Below, piece after piece: positions 8,602 to 18,170 of a DNA stretch of 64,000 nt. The notes beneath the pieces are model-generated. The model did no database searches. It was not told the DNA's origin and worked only from the letters and a program-made list of their open reading frames with translations. Each line of letters opens with the position of its first letter. The first letter of the stretch is position 1. The stretch comes from Stenomitos frigidus ULC18. Lineage in GTDB: Bacteria; Cyanobacteriota; Cyanobacteriia; Leptolyngbyales; Leptolyngbyaceae. Location of the stretch: positions 1-64,000 of the forward strand of contig NZ_PVWK01000081.1 in NCBI RefSeq assembly GCF_003003795.1, given 5' to 3'. The translations under genes were made by a program, and so were the position numbers.

Positions 8602-9999
8602 ATGACTAGCGATAAACCCCGTGTACTGATTGTGGCAGAACATGCTTCGGCTAAGTTTGGTGGTGAGGCAGCTTTGCCGCTCCATTATTTTAGAGTGCTC
8701 CGGAAGCGCCAAATTGAAGCCTGGCTAGTTGTACATGAGCGCACTCGTGATGAACTGCAACTGTATTTTGGAGACGACTTTGATCGCATCTTTTTTGTCC
8801 CTGACACGATTATGCATCGCTTGCTATGGAGAATTGGGCAATTTTTACCACAGCGCCTGGCTTACTTCACCATTTGGTTTCCTTTGCGCTTATTGACGCA
8901 GTTTGTTCAACGCCGACTTGTAAAACAGATTGTGCAAAGCCATCAGATTACGGTTGTGCACCAGCCAATCCCCGTTTCGCCCAAAGAGCCGTCATTAATT
9001 TTTGATGTGGGAGCACCTGTGATCATCGGCCCGATGAATGGTGACATGAATTACCCACCAGACTTTCAGTGGATGCAAAGCCGTCTTGTCTACCTGACGC
9101 TTAATGCGGGTCGCTTCCTTTCCAACTGGCTCAATTGGCTCATACCAGGCAAACGTCGGGCGGCTATCTTATTAGTTGCCAACACACGTACACGCGCTGC
9201 TCTACCAAACGGTACCTGTAGCGATGTTGTTAAGCTCCATGAGAATGGTGTTGACCTATCGGTGTGGCAGCCCAAGCCTGAGAAACCCACTCAAGCAACG
9301 AGGCGTCCGCCTAACGAGCCATCCAGCCAAAGCACTAAATTTATTTTTGTGGGTCGGTTAGTCCATTGGAAGGCAGTTAACCTGTTGCTGACTGCGTTTG
9401 CGCAGGTAGCTCAGCACTGGCCCGTAGAGCTGGAAATCATTGGCGATGGTCCTGAAAGTATCAGCCTGCAACAGCAAGCAAAAGCTCTGGGATTACTGTC
9501 ATTGCATAAATCCCAAAGCGGCGACCAGACCAAAAGTGACCCGGTTGAACCGTATAGTTCAGTCCGTTTTCTGGGTTGGCTGTCTCAAGCTGACTGCGCC
9601 CAACGGCTGCAACAGTCAGATGTCATGGTACTGCCAAGTATGCTGGAGTGCGGTGGTGCTGTGATCTTAGAATCAATGGCGATGGGCGTCCCAGTAATTG
9701 CTACAAATTGGGGAGGACCGTCAGACTATTTGAATGAATCGTGTGGCATTTTAATTGAGCCACGATCGCAACAGTCGTTTGTGAATGATCTTGCTGCCGC
9801 CATGATCCAGATGGCGGCATCACCTGCTTTGCGCCGATCAATGGGACAAATGGCTCGTCATCGGGTGATGAGTCATTTCGACTGGGATGTCAAAGTCGAT
9901 GCCATTCTAGACATTTATCGGGATGTCTTGAAGGCAACCTTGCCCACTCGACCATTGATCAGCCCAGAGAACACAGGGAGCGCTATTAGCAGGGTGTGA
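8602..9999 (+). CDS. Glycosyltransferase family 4
   Basis: A 465-residue GT-B fold glycosyltransferase. The N-terminal Rossmann half begins VLIVAEHASAKFGGEAAL. The C-terminal GT4 half has FIFVGRLVHWKAV and the E-x7-E motif ECGGAVILE followed by MGVPVIATNWGGP. It probably transfers a sugar to a lipid-linked or polysaccharide acceptor at the cytoplasmic face of the membrane. Its position between rfbA and rfbB suggests a deoxysugar (rhamnose) donor, which is an inference. A hydrophilic insert in the C-terminal half (SQSGDQTKSDPVEP) is unusual. Confidence 0.88.
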   Translation: MTSDKPRVLIVAEHASAKFGGEAALPLHYFRVLRKRQIEAWLVVHERTRDELQLYFGDDFDRIFFVPDTIMHRLLWRIGQFLPQRLAYFTIWFPLRLLTQFVQRRLVKQIVQSHQITVVHQPIPVSPKEPSLIFDVGAPVIIGPMNGDMNYPPDFQWMQSRLVYLTLNAGRFLSNWLNWLIPGKRRAAILLVANTRTRAALPNGTCSDVVKLHENGVDLSVWQPKPEKPTQATRRPPNEPSSQSTKFIFVGRLVHWKAVNLLLTAFAQVAQHWPVELEIIGDGPESISLQQQAKALGLLSLHKSQSGDQTKSDPVEPYSSVRFLGWLSQADCAQRLQQSDVMVLPSMLECGGAVILESMAMGVPVIATNWGGPSDYLNESCGILIEPRSQQSFVNDLAAAMIQMAASPALRRSMGQMARHRVMSHFDWDVKVDAILDIYRDVLKATLPTRPLISPENTGSAISRV

Positions 10000-10095
10000 A
10001 TTTTGACCAGCGGCAAGAAGATTGCATATTCCCCGTGAAGCCCAACGGTTGCAGTCTTCTCAGGCCAGCTTAAACTAATGTGAGTACTTAAACTT

Positions 10096-11199
10096 ATGAC
10101 ACTTGTAGAACACGAACAAGCTTTATCGAGAAAGCCCCGCACTATTTTAATTACTGGTGGAGCAGGCTTCATCGGTGCTAATTTTGTTCATCATTGGTGC
10201 CAGCACTATCCCGGCGATCGCGTAGTGGTGCTCGATGCCCTCACGTACGCTGGCAATCGTAAAACTCTCGCTGAGCAAGAAGCACAGGCGAATTTACGCT
10301 TTGTTCACGGTGATATTTGCGATCGTGCGCTGGTAGATGCCTTGCTGCAAGAGGAAGCGATTGATACAGTCGCTCACTTTGCTGCTGAGTCACACGTCGA
10401 TCGTTCAATTCTCGGCCCCGATGCCTTTGTACGGACAAATATTAACGGCACATTCACCCTGGTTGAAGCGTTCCGGCAACACTGGAAGGCTCACAATCAG
10501 CCCGCTCATTTTCGCTTCCATCACGTCTCAACGGATGAAGTTTACGGTAGCCTGGGACCGAACGATCCGGCTTTTACGGAGACGACGCCCTATGCACCCA
10601 ATAGCCCTTACTCAGCGTCCAAAGCCGGGAGTGATCACTTAGTGCGTGCTTACTACCATACCTATGGTCTGCCAACGCTGATCACGAACTGCTCTAACAA
10701 TTACGGTCCTTATCACTTTCCCGAAAAGCTTGTCCCGCTGATGTGTATCAACATCTTGATGGGCAAGCCGCTACCTGTGTATGGCGATGGGCAGAACGTT
10801 CGCGACTGGCTCTATGTGGGCGATCACTGTAGCGCGTTAGATGTCGTCATTAATCGGGGTACCCCAGGCGAAACCTACAACATTGGTGGCAACAATGAGG
10901 TCAAGAACATCGATCTCGTGCATATGCTATGCCAGTTGCTGGACGAACTCGCGCCTGAATTACCCGTACGGCCGTCTAGCAAGCTCATCACGTTTGTGAC
11001 CGATCGCGCGGGACACGATCGACGCTATGCGATCGACGCTACCAAGCTCAAGACTGAGCTGGGATGGGCTCCTGCTCAAACCGTTGAAACGGGTCTGCGT
11101 CAGACTGTCGAGTGGTACCTGGCAAATCGCGACTGGTGGCAACCACTCCTTTCAGCCGAGTATCAGGCTTACTATGAGCAGGTTTATACCAGCGTATAA
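10096..11199 (+). CDS. rfbB: dTDP-glucose 4,6-dehydratase
   Basis: A 367-residue extended short-chain dehydrogenase with NAD-binding [11 protein letters not shown] near residue 20, [19 protein letters not shown] and the catalytic [10 protein letters not shown] (Tyr-x3-Lys). [15 protein letters not shown] is the RmlB-specific segment. It converts dTDP-glucose to dTDP-4-dehydro-6-deoxyglucose, the substrate of RfbC. The N-terminus is about 14 residues longer than usual. With rfbC and rfbA it gives three of the four dTDP-L-rhamnose enzymes; rfbD is not in the window. Confidence 0.95.
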   Translation: MTLVEHEQALSRKPRTILITGGAGFIGANFVHHWCQHYPGDRVVVLDALTYAGNRKTLAEQEAQANLRFVHGDICDRALVDALLQEEAIDTVAHFAAESHVDRSILGPDAFVRTNINGTFTLVEAFRQHWKAHNQPAHFRFHHVSTDEVYGSLGPNDPAFTETTPYAPNSPYSASKAGSDHLVRAYYHTYGLPTLITNCSNNYGPYHFPEKLVPLMCINILMGKPLPVYGDGQNVRDWLYVGDHCSALDVVINRGTPGETYNIGGNNEVKNIDLVHMLCQLLDELAPELPVRPSSKLITFVTDRAGHDRRYAIDATKLKTELGWAPAQTVETGLRQTVEWYLANRDWWQPLLSAEYQAYYEQVYTSV

Positions 11200-11332
11200 G
11201 CGACGATCGCGTTAAATCGCTAACGTCTTTTGAATGAGGGGATAGGGGTGCAGGGGAGGCAAGGGGCGAGTTTGGAAAGACTTTACCCTCCTGCCCTCTG
11301 CCTCCTTTCCCCCATCTGACTCTGCCCTGTGC

Positions 11333-12193
11333 CTATTGCAACGCCTTAGCACGACTGACAATGCGCAGTCGCTGGGTAATCATTGTCATGCCGTCATGCC
11401 GTACTAGCACCGCCGAAATCCAGCGATTATCAGCCGTGAGTGGAGCACGACCGACTTTAAAGAGGCCACCAGCGGGCAAAAGTTCTAAATCAACCGTTGT
11501 GGGGCTGACGAAACCATCGGCTTTAACGGGTTCTTCAAGGGCTTTTCCCAGCAAAAGGTCATTTCCTAAGGGCTCTTGCACAATCGCGTCGAAGCTAAAT
11601 TCCTGTCCAGCATTGATCTGCTCTGGTAACGTTAGCTTCACTTTTGGAGGATTGGTGCCAGAGGTAATTTGACTGTGTTCGGCGAGAATCTCTTGTCGCA
11701 CAATTTTTTGGTTTTCAAACTGTTGTTGTGCCTCCAAGGTGGACTCGATCGTAAGTTCGCGATCGCCGACTTTTTGAGCACCCGTCACGTGAGTAACCGT
11801 TTCTGCCATCAGGCCACTGCCTTGAGTTTTCCAGGCTTTCAGCTCAGTACGATACGTCAAATTTGGGTAGCGTTTCCAGAGCTGGGTCAAGGCCTGCTCC
11901 AGAGTTTGACGAGTTAAGCCATCTGAGTGCGTAAAATTAGGACTGTAGAATGCCAGCACTGCCTGAACATTGTGGCTACTGGCCGCTTTATCGATCGCAG
12001 CCAGAGTTTCCTTCAGCGGAGCGGGAGCTGTTTCTGGCGGCTCTGCACTAGCGCGATTAGCCTGAAAGGCTCCGCCAAAGACCATCACTAAGCCTAATGC
12101 AACGAGAACAGACTGCCAACGTCCCCGTGTTGTCTGGGTTTGACGTAAGGTTGACTGAGGTACAGTAGGCAGAGAGTGCGAAGACTTAGGCAT
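11333..12193 (-). CDS. Exported or membrane-anchored NTF2/SnoaL-like protein
   Basis: A 286-residue protein starting at MPKSSHS (an upstream ATG at 12253 would add 20 residues). A hydrophobic segment WQSVLVALGLVMVFGGAF followed by ASAEPPETA indicates a signal peptide or anchor. The next about 120 residues (LAAIDKAASSHNVQAVLAFYSPNFTHSDGL onwards, seen in parts) resemble the NTF2/SnoaL cone fold. The C-terminal half is a beta-rich region (KVKLTLPEQI, GFVSPTTVDLELL). The start lies close to and divergent from murG. Function is unknown. Confidence 0.6.
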   Translation of the reverse strand: MPKSSHSLPTVPQSTLRQTQTTRGRWQSVLVALGLVMVFGGAFQANRASAEPPETAPAPLKETLAAIDKAASSHNVQAVLAFYSPNFTHSDGLTRQTLEQALTQLWKRYPNLTYRTELKAWKTQGSGLMAETVTHVTGAQKVGDRELTIESTLEAQQQFENQKIVRQEILAEHSQITSGTNPPKVKLTLPEQINAGQEFSFDAIVQEPLGNDLLLGKALEEPVKADGFVSPTTVDLELLPAGGLFKVGRAPLTADNRWISAVLVRHDGMTMITQRLRIVSRAKALQ

Positions 12194-12331
12194 AAATGTG
12201 GCAATTGGGTGAGTGGCTGACAAAGATTTGGAGTACAATCTGCAACTTAGCATCTTAAGGTGGTAGGTGCTTTAATCGCAGCAAGATTGCTCGATCGGTT
12301 TCCCTGCTTAGACATTAGTCACGAATGCAGC

Positions 12332-13501
12332 ATGCTTGAGACAACTGTAAACGATCCCCCTGATTCTACTCTGCCAGCTAAGGCTAGCGCTGTAGCAGCC
12401 GGAACTTCTCTAACACGACTGCTCATTGCTGCCAGCGGTACGGGTGGACATGTCTTTCCAGCGATCGCCGTGGCAGAGCGGCTGACAGATTGTCAGGTTG
12501 AGTGGTTGGGAGTGTCTAACCGCTTGGAAACCCAGCTTGTACCAGAGCGCTATCCCTTACATACCGTTGCTGCAGAAGGCTTTCAGAAGCGTGGCTTGGA
12601 TAGTTTGCGTGTCGCCCTCAAGCTGATTGGGTCGATCTGGCAAGTGCGCCAGTTACTCCACAAAGGTCGGTTTCAAGGCGTGTTTACAACGGGAGGCTAT
12701 ATCGCTGCACCCGCTGTGCTAGCGGCTCGTTCTCTGGGCTTGCCCGTCATTTTGCATGAATCGAATGCGCTACCGGGTAAAGTCACCCGTTTTTTAGGGC
12801 CCTGGTGCAGCACAGTCGCGATCGGCTTTGCTGCCGCTGCAGCCTACCTTCCCCGCGCCAAAACAGTCTGTACTGGAACGCCCGTGCGATCGCAGTTTCA
12901 AACACAAAAGGACTCAGCGTTGCCCATCGCGCTACCTGAAACGGCACCACTGCTAGTTGTCGTCGGTGGTAGTCAAGGAGCGGTTGGCGTGAATCGGCTA
13001 GTGCGACAGTGTGCGCCTGCTTGGTTTGAGGCCGATATTTGGATAGTGCATCTGACGGGCGAGAATGATCCGGATTCGAAAAGCCTACAGCACCCTCAGT
13101 ACGAGGTGCTACCGTTCTACGATGACATGGCAGGGTTGCTGCGCCGTGCGGATCTGGTGATCAGCCGATCGGGCGCTGGTACGCTGACAGAATTGGCAAT
13201 GACCCACAAGCCTTCCATCCTGATTCCCTATCCCTTTGCTGCTGAAGATCACCAGACCTACAATGCCACAGTTTTCAGCTCGGTCGGTGCAGCCAAACTC
13301 TTTCAACAAGCAGACCTCACACCAGAGCGTCTCACAGCCGAAGTGATGAGCCTGCTTGGTGGTGACTCGACGCACATGCACCCATCAAAGGGACTCAAAC
13401 AAATGGCTGAACAAGCTGGAAAGCTAGCAGTGACAGATAGCGCTGAACAACTAGCTCAGGTCATTCGTCAAGCCCTAAAAGTCAGGGCTGAGCGCAAATA
13501 A
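12332..13501 (+). CDS. murG: UDP-GlcNAc:lipid I N-acetylglucosaminyltransferase MurG
   Basis: MurG transfers GlcNAc from UDP-GlcNAc to undecaprenyl-PP-MurNAc-pentapeptide (lipid I) at the inner face of the membrane, making lipid II. The 389-residue product has the glycine-rich loop ASGTGGHVFPA, HESNALPGK, VVVGGSQGA and the C-terminal donor-binding SRSGAGTLTELAM and PYPFAAEDHQTYNA. ATG 12332 is preferred to upstream non-ATG starts, although it still adds about 33 residues before the glycine-rich loop. It is divergent from the NTF2-like gene. Confidence 0.95.
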   Translation: MLETTVNDPPDSTLPAKASAVAAGTSLTRLLIAASGTGGHVFPAIAVAERLTDCQVEWLGVSNRLETQLVPERYPLHTVAAEGFQKRGLDSLRVALKLIGSIWQVRQLLHKGRFQGVFTTGGYIAAPAVLAARSLGLPVILHESNALPGKVTRFLGPWCSTVAIGFAAAAAYLPRAKTVCTGTPVRSQFQTQKDSALPIALPETAPLLVVVGGSQGAVGVNRLVRQCAPAWFEADIWIVHLTGENDPDSKSLQHPQYEVLPFYDDMAGLLRRADLVISRSGAGTLTELAMTHKPSILIPYPFAAEDHQTYNATVFSSVGAAKLFQQADLTPERLTAEVMSLLGGDSTHMHPSKGLKQMAEQAGKLAVTDSAEQLAQVIRQALKVRAERK

Positions 13502-13591
13502 GCGACCAACGCCACCAGCCGCCAAAGCACTCATCAATCTGAAGGTAGGAGATGATTAGTAATATGAAGCGACAGGCGCAGCAATGAAGTA

Positions 13592-13695
13592 TCAGGAATG
13601 CGGACTTAATAAGATGCAATTCTTTCTGTAGGGACGTTCCATGGAACCTCCTACAGAAGGGAGATGATTCGGGTTAATTAATCCACGATCCTCAG
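13592..13695. repeat. MITE-like element, copy A
   Basis: A roughly 104-bp element shared with 20854-20949. The common parts include GCGGA-TTAAT, GTGCAATTCTTT or its variant ATGCAATTCTTT, CTACAGAAGGGA and TTAATTAATCCACGAT. Its centre is a nested palindrome GTTCCATGGAAC flanked by GTAGG and CCTAC. The ends are imperfect inverted repeats. It has no coding capacity and lies between murG and the thioredoxin gene. Confidence 0.7.
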
Positions 13696-13766
13696 TCAAC
13701 CACGAATGCTGTTACGGGCACAGCATTACCATGTCCGTATGCTGGGATACCTTTGTTTGCAAGACC

Positions 13767-14369
13767 CTAATTCACCACCTGGCTACCGTGGCTACGAGGA
13801 TCGCTACCGCTGACTGGAGCAGCTTTTACCGAAGCAGAGAACGCAGAGGTTTGCCCACTTGCCTGAGCATAGGGAAGTGAATCGCCAGAGGCAAGCGCCA
13901 CGAGATTTGCCTCCATGACAGAACGTGGTTGTTCACCGATCGACTGAGCGATCGCGCTACCATCCTGCCCTAAAAAGACAAAGTGGGGAATTCCATCCAC
14001 ACGGTAAGACAGCACTTCTGGCAGCCATTTGCTATTGTCTACATTCAGCATGACAAAATTGACGCGATCGCCGTATTGCTCCTTCAACTCTGCGACATCC
14101 GGTGCCATCGTCTGGCAACTCGTGCACCAGTTTGCGTAGAACTCTACAAGTGTAGGCTTGTCATTGCCGAGCGCAACCTCCAGCGGCACTGCTTCTTCCG
14201 CCATTGTCGACAAAAGCCCTGATCCGGTTTCCGTCTTCAGCCCTAGGAAAACCGATACAGTCAGGACGATCGCCACCAGAACGATCAGGAAGTTTCGCAC
14301 TCGTGTCCCCGTCGTAGCTTGCGTGACTACTGGCGATGTCTGTGTCGGCTCTGGCAAATTTGCAGTCAT
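13767..14369 (-). CDS. txlA: Membrane-anchored thioredoxin-like protein (TxlA/HCF164 type)
   Basis: A 200-residue protein with one membrane helix (FLIVLVAIVLTVSVFLGL, about 27-44) and a thioredoxin domain with active site WCTSC (Cys82, Cys85) and the cis-Pro loop GIPHFVFL. This arrangement is that of cyanobacterial TxlA and plant HCF164, which pass reducing power across the thylakoid membrane to cytochrome b6f and c6 assembly. The C-terminal 40 residues (ASGDSLPYAQ onward) are low-complexity Ser/Ala-rich. It stands alone; an inverted-repeat pair lies just upstream. Confidence 0.85.
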   Translation of the reverse strand: MTANLPEPTQTSPVVTQATTGTRVRNFLIVLVAIVLTVSVFLGLKTETGSGLLSTMAEEAVPLEVALGNDKPTLVEFYANWCTSCQTMAPDVAELKEQYGDRVNFVMLNVDNSKWLPEVLSYRVDGIPHFVFLGQDGSAIAQSIGEQPRSVMEANLVALASGDSLPYAQASGQTSAFSASVKAAPVSGSDPRSHGSQVVN

Positions 14370-14442
14370 AGGAGAGGCTAGTGCAGTGAAGGGTTCTTCA
14401 ATTGTAGCGATCGCTGTCGAGACTTACAGCGATTTGCAGTAG

Positions 14443-14502
14443 GTGGGCAGTGCCCACAATTTTTCAAAAAGCCTCGCTGCAAGGTCTGTGGGCACTGCCC
14501 AC
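14443..14502. repeat. Perfect 15-bp inverted-repeat pair
   Basis: GTGGGCAGTGCCCAC (14443-14457) and its exact reverse complement GTGGGCACTGCCCAC (14488-14502) enclose 30 bases beginning AATTTTTCAAAAA. Each arm is itself nearly palindromic. AGTAG precedes the left arm and CTAC follows the right one, so the symmetry extends further. It looks like a small MITE-type element upstream of txlA. Confidence 0.8.
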
Positions 14503-14596
14503 GCTACTAAGGAAGATCCATCAGTGATCAGCTAGGCAAAAGTCAGGAGTCAGGACGAAAAAGCCTACACGTAAAGCTCCTAGCCTTAGATTGTAC

Positions 14597-15895
14597 TAGT
14601 AGAGTAGGGCATGAGTCTAGCTACCTGTTGTCATTGCTTTAATGCTTTACCCTCATAAGTCCATCTGAAGGGTTTAGCCATCGTGCGATTGAAGTAAGCG
14701 ACGAACTCAAGGATACGGGTTTTGAGCTGTGCTTGACTCACAAAGTTGCCTCGTCTGAGTAACTTACGAACCAAGATACCGAACCAAAGCTCAATCTGAT
14801 TCAACCAGGAACAATGCTTGGGCGTGAAGTGGAACACAATTTTGTGGCTCGGGTCACGCAAAAAATCTGACCGAGTTTGCTGCGATTGGAGAATGCCAGA
14901 TTGCCCTTTGAGGCCCAGATCGACATCAAGCCCTTCCGTTTGGGCCACCAATCGCACCAAGGATGCGGATTGATGAGTGTTCAAGCAATCCATCACCAGA
15001 TGCCACTTAATCGCTTTCGGGTCGGTGGCAAGCAGTTGTTGCACATGATTAAGGTAATCCACCTCTGTGCGTCTAGCCCCTACGGTCGCTTCCACCACCC
15101 GGCCTTGGGCCACATCAAAACTCGCAATTAACGTTTGCGTTCCATGGCGAATGTACTCAAATTCTCGTCGTTCTCGTTTGCCAGGACGCATGGGTTTGTC
15201 AGGGGCTTGCCGCTCCAGAGCTTGAATGCCCGTCATCTCATCCAGCGAAACCGTTCGTTCTCCCGCTTTTGCACGCTCTATCGTCTTCAGATAGACCGCA
15301 CAGATGTCTTTGACCGTTGCGTCGAACTGAGGGTCGGGGGGGGATTCAACCAGTACTGCGACTGGTGCGGCTTTAAGTCTGCTTCGTTCATTAAGCGTCC
15401 GACATGACGGGGGGAGATACTCTCAACAATGCCTTGTTTCATCACCTCATCAGCCAGTTCTCTTGCAGTCCATTGACTGATGGGGCGGTCATAGGTTTCA
15501 GGCTTCTCACAGGCAAGCGCAAACAGTCGTAGAATTTGTTCCAAACTGAAGCTGGACGGTCCACCACAGCGAGGTGCATCGACTAAGCGCGCCACCACTG
15601 GAATGTCCTTCTGGCTCAATTCCAGCCATCGGTTCCGCCACAGCCTTGCCATGTCTCGACTGATGTTCACTTTCCGTGCAACGTCTCGATGATTGAGTCC
15701 TTCGTCTGCCAACAGAATGATGTTCGCTCTCAGGGCAATCTGCTGGGGAGTACTATGGCGATTAACAACCTGTTGCAGTTGCGAGCGCTCGGTCTCGCCT
15801 AGTTGCAAGGGTGTTGGAGCTAGTCTAGGCATGGTTTTACCCTCCTTTGGTCAACCCTACCTAAATGGTAGCTCTACTCCAGCCCAGGTCTACTA
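14597..15895 (-). mobile_element. IS630-family insertion sequence
   Basis: The element is about 1.3 kb. Imperfect terminal inverted repeats begin GTAGAG-TAGGGC on the left and (reverse complement of the right end) GTAGACCTGGGC; both continue to GAGT and AGCTACC, with about 20 of 28 positions matching. TA dinucleotides at 14597-14598 and 15894-15895 form the target duplication, and the flanks restore CTAG, the usual target of several IS630 elements. It carries one transposase in two overlapping frames. It sits between txlA and argB. Confidence 0.88.
14631..15832 (-). CDS. IS630 transposase, two frames joined at a run of eight C
   Basis: The N-terminal part (15832 to about 15340) is a helix-turn-helix region (NHRDVARKVNISRD) and linker ending HQSQYWLNPPP. 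The C-terminal part (from about 15340 to 14631) reads in the -1 frame DPQFDATVKDIC, then SLDEMTG (first catalytic Asp), VMDCLNTH (second) and NQIELWFGILVRK (Glu). The switch is at a run of eight C on the coding strand (G run at 15336-15343). A -1 slip on this run rejoins the frames exactly, so the gene may use programmed frameshifting, or it may simply have lost one base. Confidence 0.8.
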
Positions 15896-16009
15896 GCTGC
15901 TGACCGCTGACCGCTGATCACTGTTTGATTCTTGAGATTGTTGCAATTGACATAGCCGAAAGCGGTAAGCTCCTCTACACTGCAGATGATTTGTATCGAT
16001 CCTGCTGCC

Positions 16010-16903
16010 ATGTCTAACGAGAGTGAGTATATCCGCAAAGCGGAAGCGACCAGAGTTCGCTTTCTAAGTGAAGCCTTGCCCTATATTCAGCAGTTTGCTG
16101 GTAGGACAGTGGTGGTTAAGTACGGTGGTGCTGCGATGAAAGACAGCAACCTGAAAGACAAAGTAATTCGAGATGTCGTCTTCATGGCCTGTGTGGGGCT
16201 TCGTCCAATCGTCGTTCACGGTGGTGGACCAGAGATCAACACATGGCTCGCTAAATTGGGCATTGAACCACAGTTCAAAAATGGTCTGCGGGTAACAGAT
16301 GCCGCCACGATGGAGGTCGTGGAAATGGTGCTGGTGGGTCGAGTGAACAAAGAACTGGTGGCGCTGATCAATCAAGCAGGTGGCTCGGCTGTTGGACTTT
16401 GCGGCATGGATGCCAACTTAATTAAAGCTCGTCCTGTGGATGCTGTTGACGTGGGCTTTGTGGGCGAAGTCACCAGTGTAGATATTCGCATTCTGGAGTC
16501 ATTGGTGAAGGCGGGGCATATTCCCGTTGTTTCTAGCGTGGCAGCCGATGAGACGGGTCAGACTTATAACATCAACGCTGATACGGTGGCAGGCGAAATT
16601 GCCGCTGCGTTGGGTGCCGAAAAAATGATCCTACTCACCGATACAGCAGGCATTTTGCGTGACTACAAAGACATGGCAACCCTGATTCCCAAAATAGACA
16701 TTCAGGAAGCACGGAAGCTGATTGAAGATGGCACCGTTTCGGGTGGCATGATTCCCAAAGTCAATTGCTGTGTGCGATCGCTCGCGCAAGGAGTACGTGC
16801 TGCTCATATTATCGACGGACGCATTCCCCATGCCTTGCTCCTAGAAATCTTTACCGACGCGGGGATTGGCTCCATGATCGTCGCATCGGAGTTTATGGGA
16901 TGA
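16010..16903 (+). CDS. argB: Acetylglutamate kinase
   Basis: ArgB phosphorylates N-acetylglutamate in arginine synthesis and in cyanobacteria is the target of the PII protein. The 297-residue product has [10 protein letters not shown] near residue 38, [30 protein letters not shown] and the ATP-site segment [12 protein letters not shown] 16010 is preferred to one 24 bases upstream. The N-terminal helix ([15 protein letters not shown]) that characterises arginine-inhibited, PII-binding enzymes is present. It is monocistronic and follows the IS630 element. Confidence 0.95.
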   Translation: MSNESEYIRKAEATRVRFLSEALPYIQQFAGRTVVVKYGGAAMKDSNLKDKVIRDVVFMACVGLRPIVVHGGGPEINTWLAKLGIEPQFKNGLRVTDAATMEVVEMVLVGRVNKELVALINQAGGSAVGLCGMDANLIKARPVDAVDVGFVGEVTSVDIRILESLVKAGHIPVVSSVAADETGQTYNINADTVAGEIAAALGAEKMILLTDTAGILRDYKDMATLIPKIDIQEARKLIEDGTVSGGMIPKVNCCVRSLAQGVRAAHIIDGRIPHALLLEIFTDAGIGSMIVASEFMG

Positions 16904-16912
16904 GGGGGGAAA

Positions 16913-16989
16913 GGGGAAAGGCTAAAGGATGAAGGATGAGGGGGAAAGGCTAAAGGATGAAGGGTGACGGCTGACGGCTGACGGCTAAA
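16913..16989. repeat. Tandem repeat block downstream of argB
   Basis: A 28-bp unit starting GGGGAAAGGCTAAAGGATGA occurs twice in tandem (16913-16940 and 16941-16968, last bases varied), followed by three heptamers GGCTGAC (with the last degraded). It is one of many heptamer-based arrays in the spacers of this window. Confidence 0.8.
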
Positions 16990-17101
16990 AAAGATAACGA
17001 CAGTACCGCTTCGTGTGAACTCAAGCCTTCCTGACATGAATTAAGATCAGCAACAGTTTCTCTGACCCGAATTTATCTTTTATCCTTTAGCCTTTCCCCC
17101 T

Positions 17102-18127
17102 ATGTCTACTTATTCTGACCTGACAACTGCGATCGTGGCTAAAGCAAAAGTCAACGAAGACGCGCTGCCGCTCCGTAACGAGTCTTGCCGCTCCAAGTTT
17201 CTCTTTCACAACGCTCCAACGCAAAAAGTTTGCCTGTTTTTTCACGGGTTTACGGCCTACCCAGATCAGTTTTTACCGCTGGGTAAGGCACTGTTTCAGC
17301 GGGGATACAATGTGCTGATTCCGCTGCTGCCAGGGCATGGAAAAGCAGGCAAATGGACTCGCGATAACCCTACGCCGCTGCCAACCGATCCGAAAGTGTA
17401 TCAAGACTTTGCACTTCAGTGGATTCAGCAAGCACAGGTGTTGGGGCAAGAGGTGGTCATTGGTGGGCTGTCGGGCGGTGGCACCTTAGCGGCATGGGTG
17501 GCGCTGAACCATCGTGAATTAATCGATCGCGCCCTGCTTTTTGCTCCCTACCTCAGCGGCGACACCATCATCGATAAGCTATTTATCAAGTTATCGAGTT
17601 CTTATTATTCCTGGGGTGGCGATGCCGATCGGGCGATCGGCTATACGAGCTTTCAGGTGCCAGCACTGCGATTGTTTTTAGATATGGGTGCGCAACTAAT
17701 GAAGCAAGCCCGGACAACACCTGCGGCACCCATGTTTACGTTCTCGACTGAAATTGATGATTCAGTCGATACCAACGACCACAAAGCGTTCTTTGCAGAC
17801 GCACTCCGATTGCAGCCCAAGTGCTGGTATCACTGCTTCGATCGCTCGTACAAAGTGCCTCATACGATGATGACAGTCGCCGAAGGCAACCAATCGGCAG
17901 ACCTCCTCTACTTGATGGCTAAAGCCTACGTTGAGAGTGACCTCACATGGGCAGAGGTTGAGGAAATTGGGTTTCGTATGACTCAGGGCAAAACGTTCCC
18001 AGCCATTGTGTCGGAGTTGGGCATTAGCGATCGCGCTGGCCCCGATATGCCTGCGATGATGACGATGATAGATAAGGCAGCGATCGTTCAAGCCCGCAAT
18101 CCTTCTGCAGTCGATGACAATGATTAA
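17102..18127 (+). CDS. Alpha/beta hydrolase
   Basis: A 341-residue hydrolase of the carboxylesterase type. It shows VCLFFHGFTAYPDQ (oxyanion region), the nucleophile elbow GGLSGGGTL and a late VPHTMM that may hold the catalytic His. The C-terminal 60 residues after it (VEEIGFRMTQGKTFPAIV) are an extension. No signal peptide is seen, so it is probably cytoplasmic. Substrate is unknown. It is a distant paralogue of the hydrolase at 52628-53797. Confidence 0.75.
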   Translation: MSTYSDLTTAIVAKAKVNEDALPLRNESCRSKFLFHNAPTQKVCLFFHGFTAYPDQFLPLGKALFQRGYNVLIPLLPGHGKAGKWTRDNPTPLPTDPKVYQDFALQWIQQAQVLGQEVVIGGLSGGGTLAAWVALNHRELIDRALLFAPYLSGDTIIDKLFIKLSSSYYSWGGDADRAIGYTSFQVPALRLFLDMGAQLMKQARTTPAAPMFTFSTEIDDSVDTNDHKAFFADALRLQPKCWYHCFDRSYKVPHTMMTVAEGNQSADLLYLMAKAYVESDLTWAEVEEIGFRMTQGKTFPAIVSELGISDRAGPDMPAMMTMIDKAAIVQARNPSAVDDND

Positions 18128-18129
18128 GA

Positions 18130-18170
18130 GCGGTCAGCGGTCAGCGGTTAGCAGTCAGCAGTCAGAAGCT
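18130..18170. repeat. Heptamer array (GGTCAGC type)
   Basis: About five degenerate units of GGTCAGC/AGTCAGC follow the hydrolase stop codon. The same heptamer family recurs at 24258-24298, 24376-24417 and inside the cobB frame. Confidence 0.8.

Noticed and set aside
13767-13900. C-terminal low-complexity tail of TxlA as a frameshift artefact
   Set aside because: The frame and base composition continue smoothly, and no family domain is lost, so a natural disordered tail is more likely.
14877-15407. Plus-strand open frames opposite the IS630 transposase
   Set aside because: They overlap the catalytic domain coded on the other strand and do not resemble any protein family.
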